Of a stretch of DNA of 64,000 bases, positions 25,743-34,370 are shown piece after piece. Both the position numbers and the translations under genes were made by a program. How positions within the stretch are numbered: the stretch's first letter is position 1; each line of letters starts with the position of its first letter. The notes beneath the pieces are model-generated. The model did no database searches, was not told the DNA's origin, and was given only the letters and a program-made list of their open reading frames with translations. Where the stretch lies: contig JBBAAR010000013.1 in NCBI GenBank assembly GCA_041658185.1, positions 3,648 through 67,647 on the forward strand, read 5' to 3'. The stretch comes from UBA8919 sp041658185. Its GTDB lineage: Bacteria > Elusimicrobiota > UBA8919.

Positions 25743-26324
25743 TCATTTTATCTGCTCTTTATTATAATTATTAATCTTTATTTTGAACACTGCCAGAATC
25801 TTTCTGACTTCCTGGGTTATGCTGTTGACACTGATTGTTGCACCTGTCACGGCATCTATTCCCCTTTTGGGCCAGAGTTCGTCATCAAGTATTTTGCCTG
25901 CAAACTGCTCAAACCATTTTTTAGAGGGGAGCCGTTCCTCCGGTTCATAAAATGCCATTATCTCAACCTGTTTTATGCTGCCGTCGGGGTTTATTACAAC
26001 CATATATACCGCCGGTTTTTCCTTGACTATATGACTCCCAAAAACAGCATAACCGACTATAACATTCCCCTTCCTGCCTGCATAAAATGTAAAGAGCCCG
26101 CTTTCTAATTTTGATTTTGCAATTGCCTCTATCTTTTTCCGCTCTTTCTTTCCAAGAAAAATATTTATTCTTTCAACTGCATCTGCATCAGGAAAAACCT
26201 CTTTAAGTGCGGCATCTTTTGTTTTATAGACCTTTCCCTCCACTATGGAAGGGGCATAAAGCCCCATTCCTATAGCAAAGGTTAGGATGAGAGTACTGGA
26301 AAAACATGTCTTATTCATTTTCAT
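25743..26324 (-). CDS. exported FMN-binding-domain protein, flavinylated
   Basis: A signal peptide is followed by an FMN-binding domain: VIVGYAVFGSHIVKEKP, MVVINPDGSIKQVEI, KWFEQFAGK and the attachment motif DAVTGATIS. In this family ApbE links FMN to the threonine of S/TGAT, seen here as TGAT. Length 193 residues. It sits in a Fur-box operon with a porin and FeoB, so it may be a periplasmic electron carrier for ferric reduction. No ApbE gene is seen in the window. One base overlaps the porin stop codon. Confidence 0.82.
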   Translation of the reverse strand: MKMNKTCFSSTLILTFAIGMGLYAPSIVEGKVYKTKDAALKEVFPDADAVERINIFLGKKERKKIEAIAKSKLESGLFTFYAGRKGNVIVGYAVFGSHIVKEKPAVYMVVINPDGSIKQVEIMAFYEPEERLPSKKWFEQFAGKILDDELWPKRGIDAVTGATISVNSITQEVRKILAVFKIKINNYNKEQIK

Positions 26325-27628
26325 TAGAATATAAACCCGACTCCGATATTATACTGGTCAATCTTGTTTGAATCCTGTCCGCTTGCAGTCCCTTCCGTCT
26401 TATCCGATTCCGTATCCTTCAACTGATAGTCCGTTTTGATAACTACAAGGGGATGCGGCTTGAAACCAAAACCAAAAGTGGTAACTGTTCTGTCCAATGT
26501 AGCGTCAGGCGTGCCGCTGCTCACCTTTTTATTGGTATCATACCGCTCGTATCTGACAAACGGGCTCAGCCCCATCTCTGTCCATGTTTTAATCAGAGGG
26601 AGTATATCATATGCTGTCTGCAGATACCAGCCGTCTACCTCCTTGCCGACCCTTTTAAGAGCGGCATCATTTTTGAATGCATCATTTTCATTATCAACCT
26701 TTCCCGCAACATAAAGCCCTCTCAGTTCAAGCCCTTTATATCTAAATTCTGAATGAACTTCATAGAGATTTGCATCCGCTTCCTTATCGGTGATTGCATC
26801 TGTATCGCCGCCCTTACCGGTACTGCCTTCACCCCGGTAATATGAACCGCCCACCGAAAGACCCTGGACAACCTCATATTTGATATTTGATACAACAGCG
26901 CCGACATCTGCGTTTACCTTTGCCCCCTGCTGCCTGCTGCTCCTTATCCATGCGGAGTTAGAAAATTTATCGGCACGAAGCCCGTTTATAAGAGCTATCT
27001 TATATGTCAGATTTTTTATCGGTTCTCCGTATGCCATAATCCCCATCTCCCGCCATGTGGAAGGGATAATGTTTGTCTCTATTTCCGGACGCAATACGCC
27101 GTGATAAACAGTCGGCTCATGAAATTCATTGATAATCCCTACCGGCATAAGCATAAGACCGGCTCTTAAATTAAACGGCTTTTTTAAGAGAAAGTCCAGA
27201 TATGAAAACTCTACATATACCTCCGGTTCCTTACTCTGTGCATTTCCGACACCTGCGTGCTCAAACTCAAGTTCAGTATTCATCAGTATCCGGTCATTGA
27301 ATTTGTATCCGCTATAGAGAATAAAACGGTATGCATCGGCAAAATCCTTTTTTGTTGAGTCCTGATAGTTGGAATAAGATATCTCGCCGTAACCGCCTAT
27401 TGAAAGACCTTGAGCAACTCCATATACCTTGGATGCTGCAGGACCAAGCCCTGAGAATGATTCATACTTCGGCTCCGCCACTGCGCCAAGTTTAAGTTTC
27501 TCCATCTCCTCCGTTATAACATCTATCTTCTTTTCAAGTTCCTTTATTCTGTCTTCTTCTGCAAAAACAAAGTTAACACTTACCAAACAAACTAAAACCA
27601 GCAACAATTTACAAGTTATTCTATACAT
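26324..27628 (-). CDS. porin with N-terminal coiled coil
   Basis: The signal peptide ends VNFVFAEED. A coiled-coil segment (IKELEKKIDVITEEMEKLK) is followed by a barrel-like part: GGYGEISYSNYQD, LRAGLMLMPVGIINEFHEP and IPSTWREMGIMAYGEP. This is the phosphate-selective/OprO-like porin pattern. The C-terminus ends in FGFGFKPHPLVVIKTDY and a final aromatic (GVGFIF). Length 434 residues. It is the first gene of the Fur-box operon and is probably an outer-membrane channel induced at low iron. Confidence 0.78.
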   Translation of the reverse strand: MYRITCKLLLVLVCLVSVNFVFAEEDRIKELEKKIDVITEEMEKLKLGAVAEPKYESFSGLGPAASKVYGVAQGLSIGGYGEISYSNYQDSTKKDFADAYRFILYSGYKFNDRILMNTELEFEHAGVGNAQSKEPEVYVEFSYLDFLLKKPFNLRAGLMLMPVGIINEFHEPTVYHGVLRPEIETNIIPSTWREMGIMAYGEPIKNLTYKIALINGLRADKFSNSAWIRSSRQQGAKVNADVGAVVSNIKYEVVQGLSVGGSYYRGEGSTGKGGDTDAITDKEADANLYEVHSEFRYKGLELRGLYVAGKVDNENDAFKNDAALKRVGKEVDGWYLQTAYDILPLIKTWTEMGLSPFVRYERYDTNKKVSSGTPDATLDRTVTTFGFGFKPHPLVVIKTDYQLKDTESDKTEGTASGQDSNKIDQYNIGVGFIF

Positions 27629-27730
27629 TTTGTCCGCCTCCTTTTTTTATTTACCGCGTTTCCCTATCTCTCAAAAAAAATAACCTCCTCCCTTGAGTTC
27701 CATTTAGAAAGCACTGCTATAATTTAGATA

Positions 27731-27750
27731 TTGATTTTCATTATCATTAT
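27731..27750. promoter_or_regulatory. Fur box ahead of the porin/FeoB operon
   Basis: TTGATTTTCATTATCATTAT is identical over 20 bp to the box in the fur promoter. It resembles the GATAATGATAATCATTATC consensus. It lies about 105 bp upstream of the porin ATG and just after the terminator of the fur unit. Confidence 0.7.
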
Positions 27751-27756
27751 TATTCT

Positions 27757-27803
27757 AAAAAAATAACAGGGGAGATTCTCTATTTTAAGAAAAACTCCCC
27801 TGT
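27757..27803 (-). terminator. Rho-independent terminator of the fur operon
   Basis: The perfect 9-bp stem ACAGGGGAG / CTCCCCTGT is followed by TATTTTTTT on the minus strand. The loop is AT-rich. It ends the fur and metal-binding-protein unit just before the Fur box of the next operon. Confidence 0.85.
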
Positions 27804-27812
27804 ATTTGTTTC

Positions 27813-28358
27813 TTAATGTTTATGTTCTTCTTTTTTCTCAATCAAATCCATATTACATTTCGGACATTTGCCTGGTTTTCCGAATTCAGTATCGCAGGTC
27901 GGACATACATAATATGGTGGTCTAAATTTTACAAAATCAACTTCAATAACATTTTCGTCAGGATAGATTTTACCTACAATAGTCACATCCTTTCCTTTGT
28001 ATTCTTTTTGTAATAACGCAGAACTGTTATCGTTAGCAAGAATATGATATAGTTTATCAACCTGTTCCTTGAGGAGTTGACCTTTATGGTTTATCACTTT
28101 TTTTATCTTCAGAGAATATGAACAACCATAGATACTGCACTGTGACTTTGCTCCTTTTTGTTTCTTTAAATCACAAGAAGTACAGATGAGAGTTCCGGTA
28201 ATAACAACCTGATTTTCTTGTGGTTTAGGTGTTGCAGAAGTTACTGCGTCTACTTGTATTTTTTTTCCTTCAACTTTTTGTCCTGTTTTCTGTTGAGCAA
28301 AAACTATACAATTCGCTCCAAAAAGAATTACTAAACACAACAAAAATAATCTTCTCAT
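27813..28358 (-). CDS. exported metal-binding protein with C-terminal zinc-ribbon-like motif
   Basis: A signal peptide (LLCLVILFGANCIVFAQQ) is followed by a beta-rich middle containing TLICTSCDLKKQKGAKSQC and SIYGCSYSLKIKKVI, then VTIVGKIYPDENVIEVDFVK. The C-terminal module is YYVCPTCDTEFGKPGKCPKC followed by NMDLIEKKEEHKH. The last part resembles the heavy-metal-binding motif with C-P-x-C pairs. Length 181 residues. It is co-transcribed with fur (15 bp gap). It may bind iron or another metal in the periplasm; the exact family is uncertain. Confidence 0.6.
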   Translation of the reverse strand: MRRLFLLCLVILFGANCIVFAQQKTGQKVEGKKIQVDAVTSATPKPQENQVVITGTLICTSCDLKKQKGAKSQCSIYGCSYSLKIKKVINHKGQLLKEQVDKLYHILANDNSSALLQKEYKGKDVTIVGKIYPDENVIEVDFVKFRPPYYVCPTCDTEFGKPGKCPKCNMDLIEKKEEHKH

Positions 28359-28372
28359 TTTTAATTACCTCC

Positions 28373-28819
28373 TCATTTTTTACATCTTTTACATATGCCG
28401 TAGAGTTCCATACGATGCCTTTCGGGATAGAATCCATGAAGTTTAGCCATTCTTTCCTGTAATCGTTCTATCTCAGGATCTACCACTTCCACAAATCTGC
28501 CGCATTTTGTACAGATGAGATGGTCGTGGTGCCGGTGGCCGTACAGATGCTCGTACCTGCTCGTGCCGTCCTCAAATCTTAACTCCCGGCAAAGACCGCA
28601 TTCACAAAGCAGTTTAATCGTTCTATACACGGTTGCATATCCCAAAGATGGATTTTTCTTTTTGGCAATTCTGTAGAGTTCGTCAACGGACAAATGTTTG
28701 TCAATGCTTAAAAAAACATCCAGCACCCCCTTTCTCTGCCGGCTGTGTTTAAGACCTTGGGTTTCAAGATAATCTTCAAATATTTTTTCTTCATTATCGT
28801 TTGTCATAAAAGAGTCCAT
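28373..28819 (-). CDS. fur: Fur-family ferric uptake regulator
   Basis: A 148-residue Fur protein: winged helix with HSRQRKGVLDVFLSI, LSVDELYRIAKKKNP, GYATVYRTIKLLCECG, then the metal domain YEHLYGHRHHDHLICTKCG with the H-x-H-H-D-H and C-x2-C patterns and the C-terminal CKRC. A start four codons later is also possible. It controls iron genes in response to Fe(II). The 20-bp Fur box covers its own -10, so it autoregulates. An identical box controls the feo/porin operon. Confidence 0.92.
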   Translation of the reverse strand: MDSFMTNDNEEKIFEDYLETQGLKHSRQRKGVLDVFLSIDKHLSVDELYRIAKKKNPSLGYATVYRTIKLLCECGLCRELRFEDGTSRYEHLYGHRHHDHLICTKCGRFVEVVDPEIERLQERMAKLHGFYPERHRMELYGICKRCKK

Positions 28820-28832
28820 TCTTTATGTGATT

Positions 28833-28876
28833 TTGATTTTCATTATCATTATAACAAATAAACAAAATTTTGTCAA
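28833..28876 (-). promoter_or_regulatory. fur promoter with overlapping Fur box
   Basis: TTGACA, 17-bp spacer, TATAAT on the minus strand, with TTGATTTTCATTATCATTAT covering the -10 and start. The region upstream of the -35 (AAAAAAAGTAC, then CTTACCTC and CGGTAAA) is shared with the rrf2 and abrB-like promoters. Confidence 0.75.
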
Positions 28877-28906
28877 GTACTTTTTTTGTTTTTAAAATTT
28901 TTTGGT

Positions 28907-28927
28907 GCTGAAGGTATCCCTTTGGGA
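28907..28927. repeat. Short palindromic repeat copy, degenerate
   Basis: GCTGAAGGTATCCCTTTGGGA is a shortened copy of the 25-bp palindromic element. It falls inside the conserved upstream region of the fur promoter. Confidence 0.45.
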
Positions 28928-28989
28928 TTATTGAGGTAAGCGGTTTAAGGGAATTTTACCGTCAGCAGATCCCGACGGTAGGACGAACC

Positions 28990-30654
28990 TTAAAAAGTAA
29001 GTTTTATCCCAACACGAACGATTCTCGGCGGCATCGGGACAAACGGAATTTCAATATAATTTTTATCCAGAAGATTATCAACTCCGATATAACATTCGCC
29101 AAAAGAAAACTTTCTTGCCAATTCTGTATCTAAAACAAAATATTCTTCGCCGGATACTCTTTTTTTGTAAAGCCCGTTTATTGAGTGTTCTATATTCCAT
29201 ATTATTGGGTAAGAAATTTCGCCAGTTAACAGATGCTGTGCATAGCGAAGAGCATATTTTGAAATGAAGTCGGCAACTTCAGGAGATTCTGTGTAAGAGT
29301 ATTTTATTGTTGTTTTAAATTTGTAAAAAGTTTTTTTGCCGCCAAACTCATAACCGTAAAATCTTACACTGCCGATATTGGTTGCCCGCCATTGCGTATC
29401 GGTTTTGTTGCGTTTTATCCAGTCAATAATGTCCTTTTCATCACGCAAAAAAAGATTTAAAGATAGAAAAGAATACTCCATACCGGTTTCATATAAAGTT
29501 GCTTTTTCATACTTTAAGTTGGAACTACCCAAATTCGCTATATCATTGTAATAAAGTTCTGTAAATGATAGTTGTCTTGCCGACTTTCTGAATAAGAAAT
29601 GGAGTTTTGCATTTTCTGCAAAATTATACGAAGATGAAAAATAGGGCAGGATAAAAGAGTCGTTTGAAAAACCGTTGTATCTTATGCCATAAGTTGAGTT
29701 AAAGTTTTGTGTAAAATCGTAATTGTAGCCGGCGTAAATATCCTGAACATCTCTTTGGTGATTACCAAGATTTGAACTTTCAATTTTTTCGGTAGTTATT
29801 ATCGGCACAAATGAAAAATTGTTTTTTGAAATATTTACTTGCGTCGTAAAAACATCCGTTTTGTGTTTATTGTCTGGTCCGCCGGGTTTTCTAACATCCA
29901 GTTTGAATTCGTCGTTGCTTTGTTTCCACTGGAATTCCGGCTTAATTAAAAATCCGCTTTGTTCAAAATTCAAGTCAATTTTTGAAAGATATGTTTTCGT
30001 CCACTCGTAAGACGGAAAGTCGGCGTAAAATCCCCGTGCTCCAAAATCTTTTTTAAGATAGCCAAAGGAAAAACCAGTTTTTAATTCTGAAAAATTCCAT
30101 TCAAAGCGGTTGGAAAAATTGGTTATATCGTAATCGGTGTCAAAAGTAAAACCATCCGAAACTTTTTTTTCAAAAGACAGGCGATTGGCAAATTTTTCCC
30201 ACCTGTGCGAAACGGAAACATTGCCGTTTTTGGTATTAAAATCTCCGAATGAAAAGTTTTCTGAAATTTTATTTTCCGGTTGTTTTGTAATTATGTTGAC
30301 CGCACCGGCATAACCCCTGTCAGACAATAATTCTATTCTTTCTATATCTTCGGAAGCAACCGGAATGTTAAGATTATTATGTGCCGTCTGCGGGTCGTCA
30401 ACCTTTACGCCGTCTATAAAAACTGACGATTGCTGAAATGTCGCGCCTTTGACAGATATATTCGGATGAATTGTGTTTCGTTGAATATCAATTCCGCTTG
30501 AAGCAAATGTTTCATTTATGGAATTCTTAAAATTTTCAGAAGAAATCACCACTTTATTTTCCTGCCTGACCGTTTTACTGATAGACAATGATACAGTCGG
30601 CACTTCCTCGGCAAATCCAACAGAAACAAAAAGCAACATTATCAGATATAACAT
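28990..30654 (-). CDS. TonB-dependent outer-membrane receptor in the TPP-riboswitch unit
   Basis: A signal peptide is followed by a TonB-box-like stretch and a plug domain: FIDGVKVDDPQTAHNNLNIP, IERIELLSDRGYAGAVNIIT. A 22-strand-type barrel follows, with a YNYDFTQNFNSTYGIRY segment, LHFLFRKSARQLSFTELYYN and FVPMPPRIVRVGIKLTF at the end. Length 554 residues, at the short end for the family. It starts 52 bp after thi4 under a TPP riboswitch, so thiamine or a thiazole precursor is the inferred ligand. ExbBD/TonB are not in the window. Confidence 0.82.
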   Translation of the reverse strand: MLYLIMLLFVSVGFAEEVPTVSLSISKTVRQENKVVISSENFKNSINETFASSGIDIQRNTIHPNISVKGATFQQSSVFIDGVKVDDPQTAHNNLNIPVASEDIERIELLSDRGYAGAVNIITKQPENKISENFSFGDFNTKNGNVSVSHRWEKFANRLSFEKKVSDGFTFDTDYDITNFSNRFEWNFSELKTGFSFGYLKKDFGARGFYADFPSYEWTKTYLSKIDLNFEQSGFLIKPEFQWKQSNDEFKLDVRKPGGPDNKHKTDVFTTQVNISKNNFSFVPIITTEKIESSNLGNHQRDVQDIYAGYNYDFTQNFNSTYGIRYNGFSNDSFILPYFSSSYNFAENAKLHFLFRKSARQLSFTELYYNDIANLGSSNLKYEKATLYETGMEYSFLSLNLFLRDEKDIIDWIKRNKTDTQWRATNIGSVRFYGYEFGGKKTFYKFKTTIKYSYTESPEVADFISKYALRYAQHLLTGEISYPIIWNIEHSINGLYKKRVSGEEYFVLDTELARKFSFGECYIGVDNLLDKNYIEIPFVPMPPRIVRVGIKLTF

Positions 30655-30705
30655 ACTATTCCTCCAATTTTTAACAAATATAATTCTAAAATTCAGAGAT
30701 ACTTT

Positions 30706-31524
30706 TTATCCGACTGCTAAAGAAACTTTTTTAATCTCTACTTGCTTTTCTCTTTTGAGTGATTTCATAATCTCAGATGCGACTTTTCTGCCTGAATAAA
30801 GCATTCCGCCGAATGTCGGACCCATCCTCGGAATGCCAAATACCGTTGATACGCTCATCCCGCATACAAAAAGTCCCGGAAATATCTCCCCTGTTTTTTC
30901 AACAACCATATCCTCGGATTCCCCGACATTCATATACCCGAAGTCCTTCATAGTCAACAAACCTCTTTTTTGAAGCGATTTGCAAATATGCGCATCGTGA
31001 CCGGTAGCGTCAACAACAACATCGGACTCTATTGCTACGGGGTCAACGCAGGTTATAGCACGAGGTAATGCCGCTACAGGCGTCCAGTTGATGACCGCCC
31101 CGCAAACCCTGTTGTTTTTTAATACGACATCGTCAAACTTTGTCATATTAAGAATACGGGCGCCAGATTCACAAGCGGCAAGAATCAACCGCGAACAGGC
31201 ATGCGGACCATCGGCTGTGAACAATCCGTTATCTACTTTTTTATACGGGATGTGTAACTCATCAAGTATTTCCTGCGACGGTGCGCGAAAAGTCAGAGTG
31301 TTCATCAAATACCCGCCAATCCAGAAACCGCCGCCGATGTAGTTGTTACTTTCAACAATCAATGTTTTAACACCCTGTCGGCAAAGGTCATACGCAGCAA
31401 TAAGCCCACTGGGACCGCCGCCGATGATGATGACATCTGAAACAATGTATTCCTGAAACCATTTATTGAACTCGCCCGTTATTGCACGGGTAATTTGTGA
31501 TTCACTTACTGTCTGAAATTTCAT
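30706..31524 (-). CDS. thi4: Thi4-type thiamine thiazole synthase, Cys-type active site
   Basis: An FAD/NAD-binding fold (DVIIIGGGPSGLIAAYDL) leads into NYIGGGFWIGGYLMNTLTF, then VVVDATGHDAH and a C-terminal FVCGMSVSTVFGIPRMGPTFGG motif (in two parts). Length 272 residues. This family makes ADP-thiazole from NAD, glycine and sulfur. The sulfur-donor position reads TCVDP: it matches the cysteine of the yeast suicide enzyme, where archaeal sulfide-using homologues have histidine. It lies directly downstream of the TPP riboswitch, so it is repressed by thiamine diphosphate. Confidence 0.88.
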   Translation of the reverse strand: MKFQTVSESQITRAITGEFNKWFQEYIVSDVIIIGGGPSGLIAAYDLCRQGVKTLIVESNNYIGGGFWIGGYLMNTLTFRAPSQEILDELHIPYKKVDNGLFTADGPHACSRLILAACESGARILNMTKFDDVVLKNNRVCGAVINWTPVAALPRAITCVDPVAIESDVVVDATGHDAHICKSLQKRGLLTMKDFGYMNVGESEDMVVEKTGEIFPGLFVCGMSVSTVFGIPRMGPTFGGMLYSGRKVASEIMKSLKREKQVEIKKVSLAVG

Positions 31525-31594
31525 ACTATTTTCCTCCCTTTATTAAAAATAAAAATCCTACACCAGAGGCATAAGATTTAAAAATGACTAATCA

Positions 31595-31712
31595 CCACCT
31601 CCCTCCGCTGGTATTACCCAGATCAGGTTACATCCGTCACCGATTCAATGGCGGATAAAGGTCTTCCGTTTGCTTCACGGAACTCTCAGGCCGAAATACG
31701 ACCTCCCTTGTT
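31595..31712 (-). promoter_or_regulatory. TPP riboswitch (THI element)
   Basis: Minus strand: GGGAGGTCG then CGGCCTGAGAG, a variable P3 arm, then CGGTGACGGATGTAACCTGA and TCTGGGTAATACCAGCG. The CTGAGA and ACCTGATCTGGGTAATACCAG cores are the defining THI-box blocks. It lies between the promoter and thi4 and should turn off expression when thiamine diphosphate binds. The GGGAGG ribosome-binding site before thi4 is a plausible target. Confidence 0.95.
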
Positions 31713-31745
31713 GTTAAAAAATTATTCAAATTGCTACCTGTGAAA

Positions 31746-31774
31746 ATTATACTAAATTATGATTATATTGTCAA
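31746..31774 (-). promoter_or_regulatory. promoter of the thi4/TonB unit
   Basis: TTGACA, 17-bp spacer, TATAAT on the minus strand, just upstream of the riboswitch aptamer. It begins right after the stop of the sulfur operon's last gene, so thi4 has its own start. Confidence 0.8.
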
Positions 31775-31793
31775 CAAAAAAACTGCCATCTGG

Positions 31794-32033
31794 TTATTCT
31801 AAAATATCACCTTCAATCAACTTAACTTTTACGCCGAATTTTTTTAGATATTTTTCTGCCTTATTTAAGTTATCGGATTTTCCGCTTAACTGTAAAATAA
31901 CCTCACCGATTTTTTCCGTAATGTTTGCTCTGCGAATGTTCGGAACAACATTATATTTTTTAGCCATTGTGTATATTAACGGCTTCTTAATTTGGTTTTG
32001 CGGAAATATAAGATGCAAAAATTTTTTAGGCAT
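31794..32033 (-). CDS. NIL-domain protein
   Basis: A 79-residue protein with the NIL ACT-like fold: KKFLHLIFPQNQIKKPLIYT, then KYNVVPNIRRANITEKIGEV and ILQLSGKSDNLNKAEKYLKK. NIL domains bind methionine in MetN transporters and also occur as free proteins in anaerobic sulfur-transfer operons. It is the last gene of the sulfur operon, overlapping the ThiF-like gene by 8 bp. It may sense a sulfur amino acid or act in homocysteine formation (inference). Confidence 0.8.
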   Translation of the reverse strand: MPKKFLHLIFPQNQIKKPLIYTMAKKYNVVPNIRRANITEKIGEVILQLSGKSDNLNKAEKYLKKFGVKVKLIEGDILE

Positions 32034-32847
32034 TTTTCCTCCTTAACCTTAATTGGCAAAATTCTTCATAATCAATAAGTTTTTTGATTGTCGGATTATT
32101 ACCGCACACCGGACATTTTCTATCTCTTTTTATAGTGAGAGTTCTAAAACTCATGCTTAATGCATTAAAAATAAGCAATTTACCGACGAGCAATTCCCCG
32201 CATTGCAAAATATATTTTAGCGTTTCCGTTGCCTGAAGGAGTCCTAATACACCGGCAACAACTCCTAAAATGCCTGCCTCCTGGCAGGATGGAACGGTTC
32301 CCGGGGGAGGTGGTGACGGAAACAAGCATCTGTAACAAGGTCCTTTGTGCGGAATAATCGTTGTCGCCTGACCGTCAAATTTTAAAATGCCCGCATGTAT
32401 AAGAGGTTTTTTTGACAAAACACAGGCATCGTTGACAAGATACCTCGTCGGAAAATTGTCGCTTCCGTCAACTATCACATCATAATCTTTGATAATATTT
32501 AAGATGTTTTTTGAAGTAAGCCGCAAACTATGGGTTACAATTTCAATATCCGGATTGAGTTGTAAAAGTTTTTCCTTCGCCGATTCAACTTTTGAAATAC
32601 CGACATTTTTCGTTGAATGAATTATCTGTCTTTGAAGATTGTTCAGTTCAACCTTGTCGCTGTCAACAAGACCGATTTTCCCGACACCGGCGGCGGCGAG
32701 ATAATAGGCACAAGGCGAACCTAAACCTCCGAGGCCTATTATTAGTACTTTAGATTTCAACAGTTTTTCCTGACCCTTTCCTCCGATTTCCGAAAGAATT
32801 ATCTGACGGGAATACCTTTCAATTTGTTCATCACTCAATTTAAACAT
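32026..32847 (-). CDS. ThiF/MoeB-family E1-like adenylyltransferase
   Basis: A 273-residue E1-like fold: GLGGLGSPCAYYLAAAGVGK (nucleotide loop), VELNNLQRQIIH, KVESAKEKL, and DGSDNFPTRYLVNDAC with the conserved Asp. Zinc cysteines are CYRC and CPVC. PGTVPSCQEAGILG lies in between. There is no rhodanese domain. This enzyme adenylates the C-terminal Gly-Gly of ThiS/MoaD-like carriers before sulfur loading. The MoaD-like carrier ending in GG is the next gene upstream, so the pair is its likely substrate and enzyme. Confidence 0.9.
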   Translation of the reverse strand: MFKLSDEQIERYSRQIILSEIGGKGQEKLLKSKVLIIGLGGLGSPCAYYLAAAGVGKIGLVDSDKVELNNLQRQIIHSTKNVGISKVESAKEKLLQLNPDIEIVTHSLRLTSKNILNIIKDYDVIVDGSDNFPTRYLVNDACVLSKKPLIHAGILKFDGQATTIIPHKGPCYRCLFPSPPPPGTVPSCQEAGILGVVAGVLGLLQATETLKYILQCGELLVGKLLIFNALSMSFRTLTIKRDRKCPVCGNNPTIKKLIDYEEFCQLRLRRKNA

Positions 32848-32849
32848 AG

Positions 32850-33125
32850 TTATCCTCCGGCAATTGCAGGAATTATAGAAACCTCATCGCCATTTTTGAG
32901 TTTCGTTTTCTGTCCCTTTAAAAATCTTATATCTTTTTCGTTAACAAAAATGTTAATGAATCGTCGGATATTGCCTTTTTCATCACAAAGTCGCTCCTTG
33001 ATTCCGGGATATTTTTTTTCCAGTTCATCAATTAACTGAATTACCGTTTTTCCCGAACTCTCTACTTCTGATTTACCATCGGTCAGTTTCTGCAGCGGAG
33101 TTGGAATTCTTACTTTTATAGACAT
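32850..33125 (-). CDS. MoaD/CysO-type sulfur carrier protein with free C-terminal Gly-Gly
   Basis: A beta-grasp protein of 91 residues that ends in EVSIIPAIAGG. The Gly-Gly end is directly exposed and needs no trimming. It contains VRIPTPLQKLTDGKSEVE, TVIQLIDELEKKYPG and a VNEKDIRFLKGQKTKLKNGD core. The length is near CysO/MoaD. The neighbouring E1-like enzyme would activate it and the thiocarboxylate would feed cysteine or homocysteine formation, as described for CysO in Mycobacterium and HcyS in Wolinella. Confidence 0.85.
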   Translation of the reverse strand: MSIKVRIPTPLQKLTDGKSEVESSGKTVIQLIDELEKKYPGIKERLCDEKGNIRRFINIFVNEKDIRFLKGQKTKLKNGDEVSIIPAIAGG

Positions 33126-33128
33126 AAT

Positions 33129-34361
33129 TCATGCCCCCTTTTTTAAAAATTTTTCAAATTCTGCCATATTGGGTTTTATTTTTATCGGTCGGCCTATTTT
33201 ATTTTCAACCGCTTCCTGTGTTTTTAAACCATTACCTGTAATTGAAATTATAATCTCTTCATCTTTTGGAATTTTTTTACTCTCAATAAGTTTTTTACAG
33301 ACAGCGACCGTTACACCTCCCGCGGTTTCAGTAAAAATTCCCTCCGTTTCAGCCAGCAATTTTATTCCTTCAACAATTTCTTCGTCAGTTGCAACCTCAC
33401 CAAATCCACGGGTTTTTTTGACAATATCAATCGCATAAATACCGTCGGCAGGATTTCCAATTGCAAGTGATTTTGCAATTGTGTTTGGTTTGACAGGTTT
33501 GATAATCTCACTTTTTTCTTTTAAGGCAGAAACGATTGGTGAACATCCTGACGCCTGTGCAATATGAAATTTCGTATTTAGTTTTTTGATAAATCCAAGT
33601 TGTTCAAATTCCTTAAATGCTTTGTAAATTTTTGTAAGCAGTGAGCCGGAAGCAGCAGGAATTATTATATGTTGAGGAACACGCCAATTAAGTTGTTCCA
33701 CAATTTCAAAACCATAAGTTTTTGAACCTTCGGCATAGTACGGTCTTAAATTGACATTTACAAAAGCCCATTTATATTTTGATGCAATTTCACCGCAGAG
33801 ACGGTTAACATCATCGTAATTCCCGTCCACTGCAATAAGATTTACCCCGTAAATTAAAGATGAAATAATTTTTGATTTTTCAAGGTTGGCGGGAATAAAC
33901 ACATAACAGTTAAACCCCGCCGACCGTGAATGTGAGGCGACAGCATTGGCAAGATTTCCTGTTGATGCGCAGGCAACCATCTTAAAACCAAACTCTTTCG
34001 CTTTTGAAAGCGCAACAGCAACAACCCTGTCTTTGAATGAAAGTGTCGGATGATTTACCGAATCATCTTTGATAAATATTTTTCTGACACCAAAAACCTT
34101 TTCTAAATTTTTTGCTTCAAACAACGGCGTAAAACCACTGTGTAATCCAACTGTCGGTTCGCCGTCAATCGGTAACAGTTCTTTGTATCGCCAGAGATTT
34201 TTTTCGCGTGAAAAAATTTTTTCTTTTGTCAGTACTTTTTTTATTTTTCCATAATCATAGACAACTTCCAAAGGACCAAAACACCACTCACAGACATATA
34301 TAGGCTTTTTGGGATATGTTCTTCCGCATTCACGACATTTTAATGATTTTACATATGACAT
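33129..34361 (-). CDS. thrC: threonine synthase-like PLP enzyme
   Basis: It starts with a zinc-ribbon (LKCRECGRTYPKKPIYVCEWC). The PLP fold shows HPTLSFKDRVVAVALS with the Schiff-base lysine, ASTGNLANAVASHS and the C-terminal SITGNGLKTQEAV phosphate loop. Length 410 residues, normal for the family. It normally converts phosphohomoserine to threonine. Its place between TusA and a sulfur carrier repeats in several anaerobic sulfur operons, so a role tied to homoserine chemistry is possible; that part is inference. Confidence 0.85.
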   Translation of the reverse strand: MSYVKSLKCRECGRTYPKKPIYVCEWCFGPLEVVYDYGKIKKVLTKEKIFSREKNLWRYKELLPIDGEPTVGLHSGFTPLFEAKNLEKVFGVRKIFIKDDSVNHPTLSFKDRVVAVALSKAKEFGFKMVACASTGNLANAVASHSRSAGFNCYVFIPANLEKSKIISSLIYGVNLIAVDGNYDDVNRLCGEIASKYKWAFVNVNLRPYYAEGSKTYGFEIVEQLNWRVPQHIIIPAASGSLLTKIYKAFKEFEQLGFIKKLNTKFHIAQASGCSPIVSALKEKSEIIKPVKPNTIAKSLAIGNPADGIYAIDIVKKTRGFGEVATDEEIVEGIKLLAETEGIFTETAGGVTVAVCKKLIESKKIPKDEEIIISITGNGLKTQEAVENKIGRPIKIKPNMAEFEKFLKKGA

Positions 34362-34370
34362 TTTTGCACC

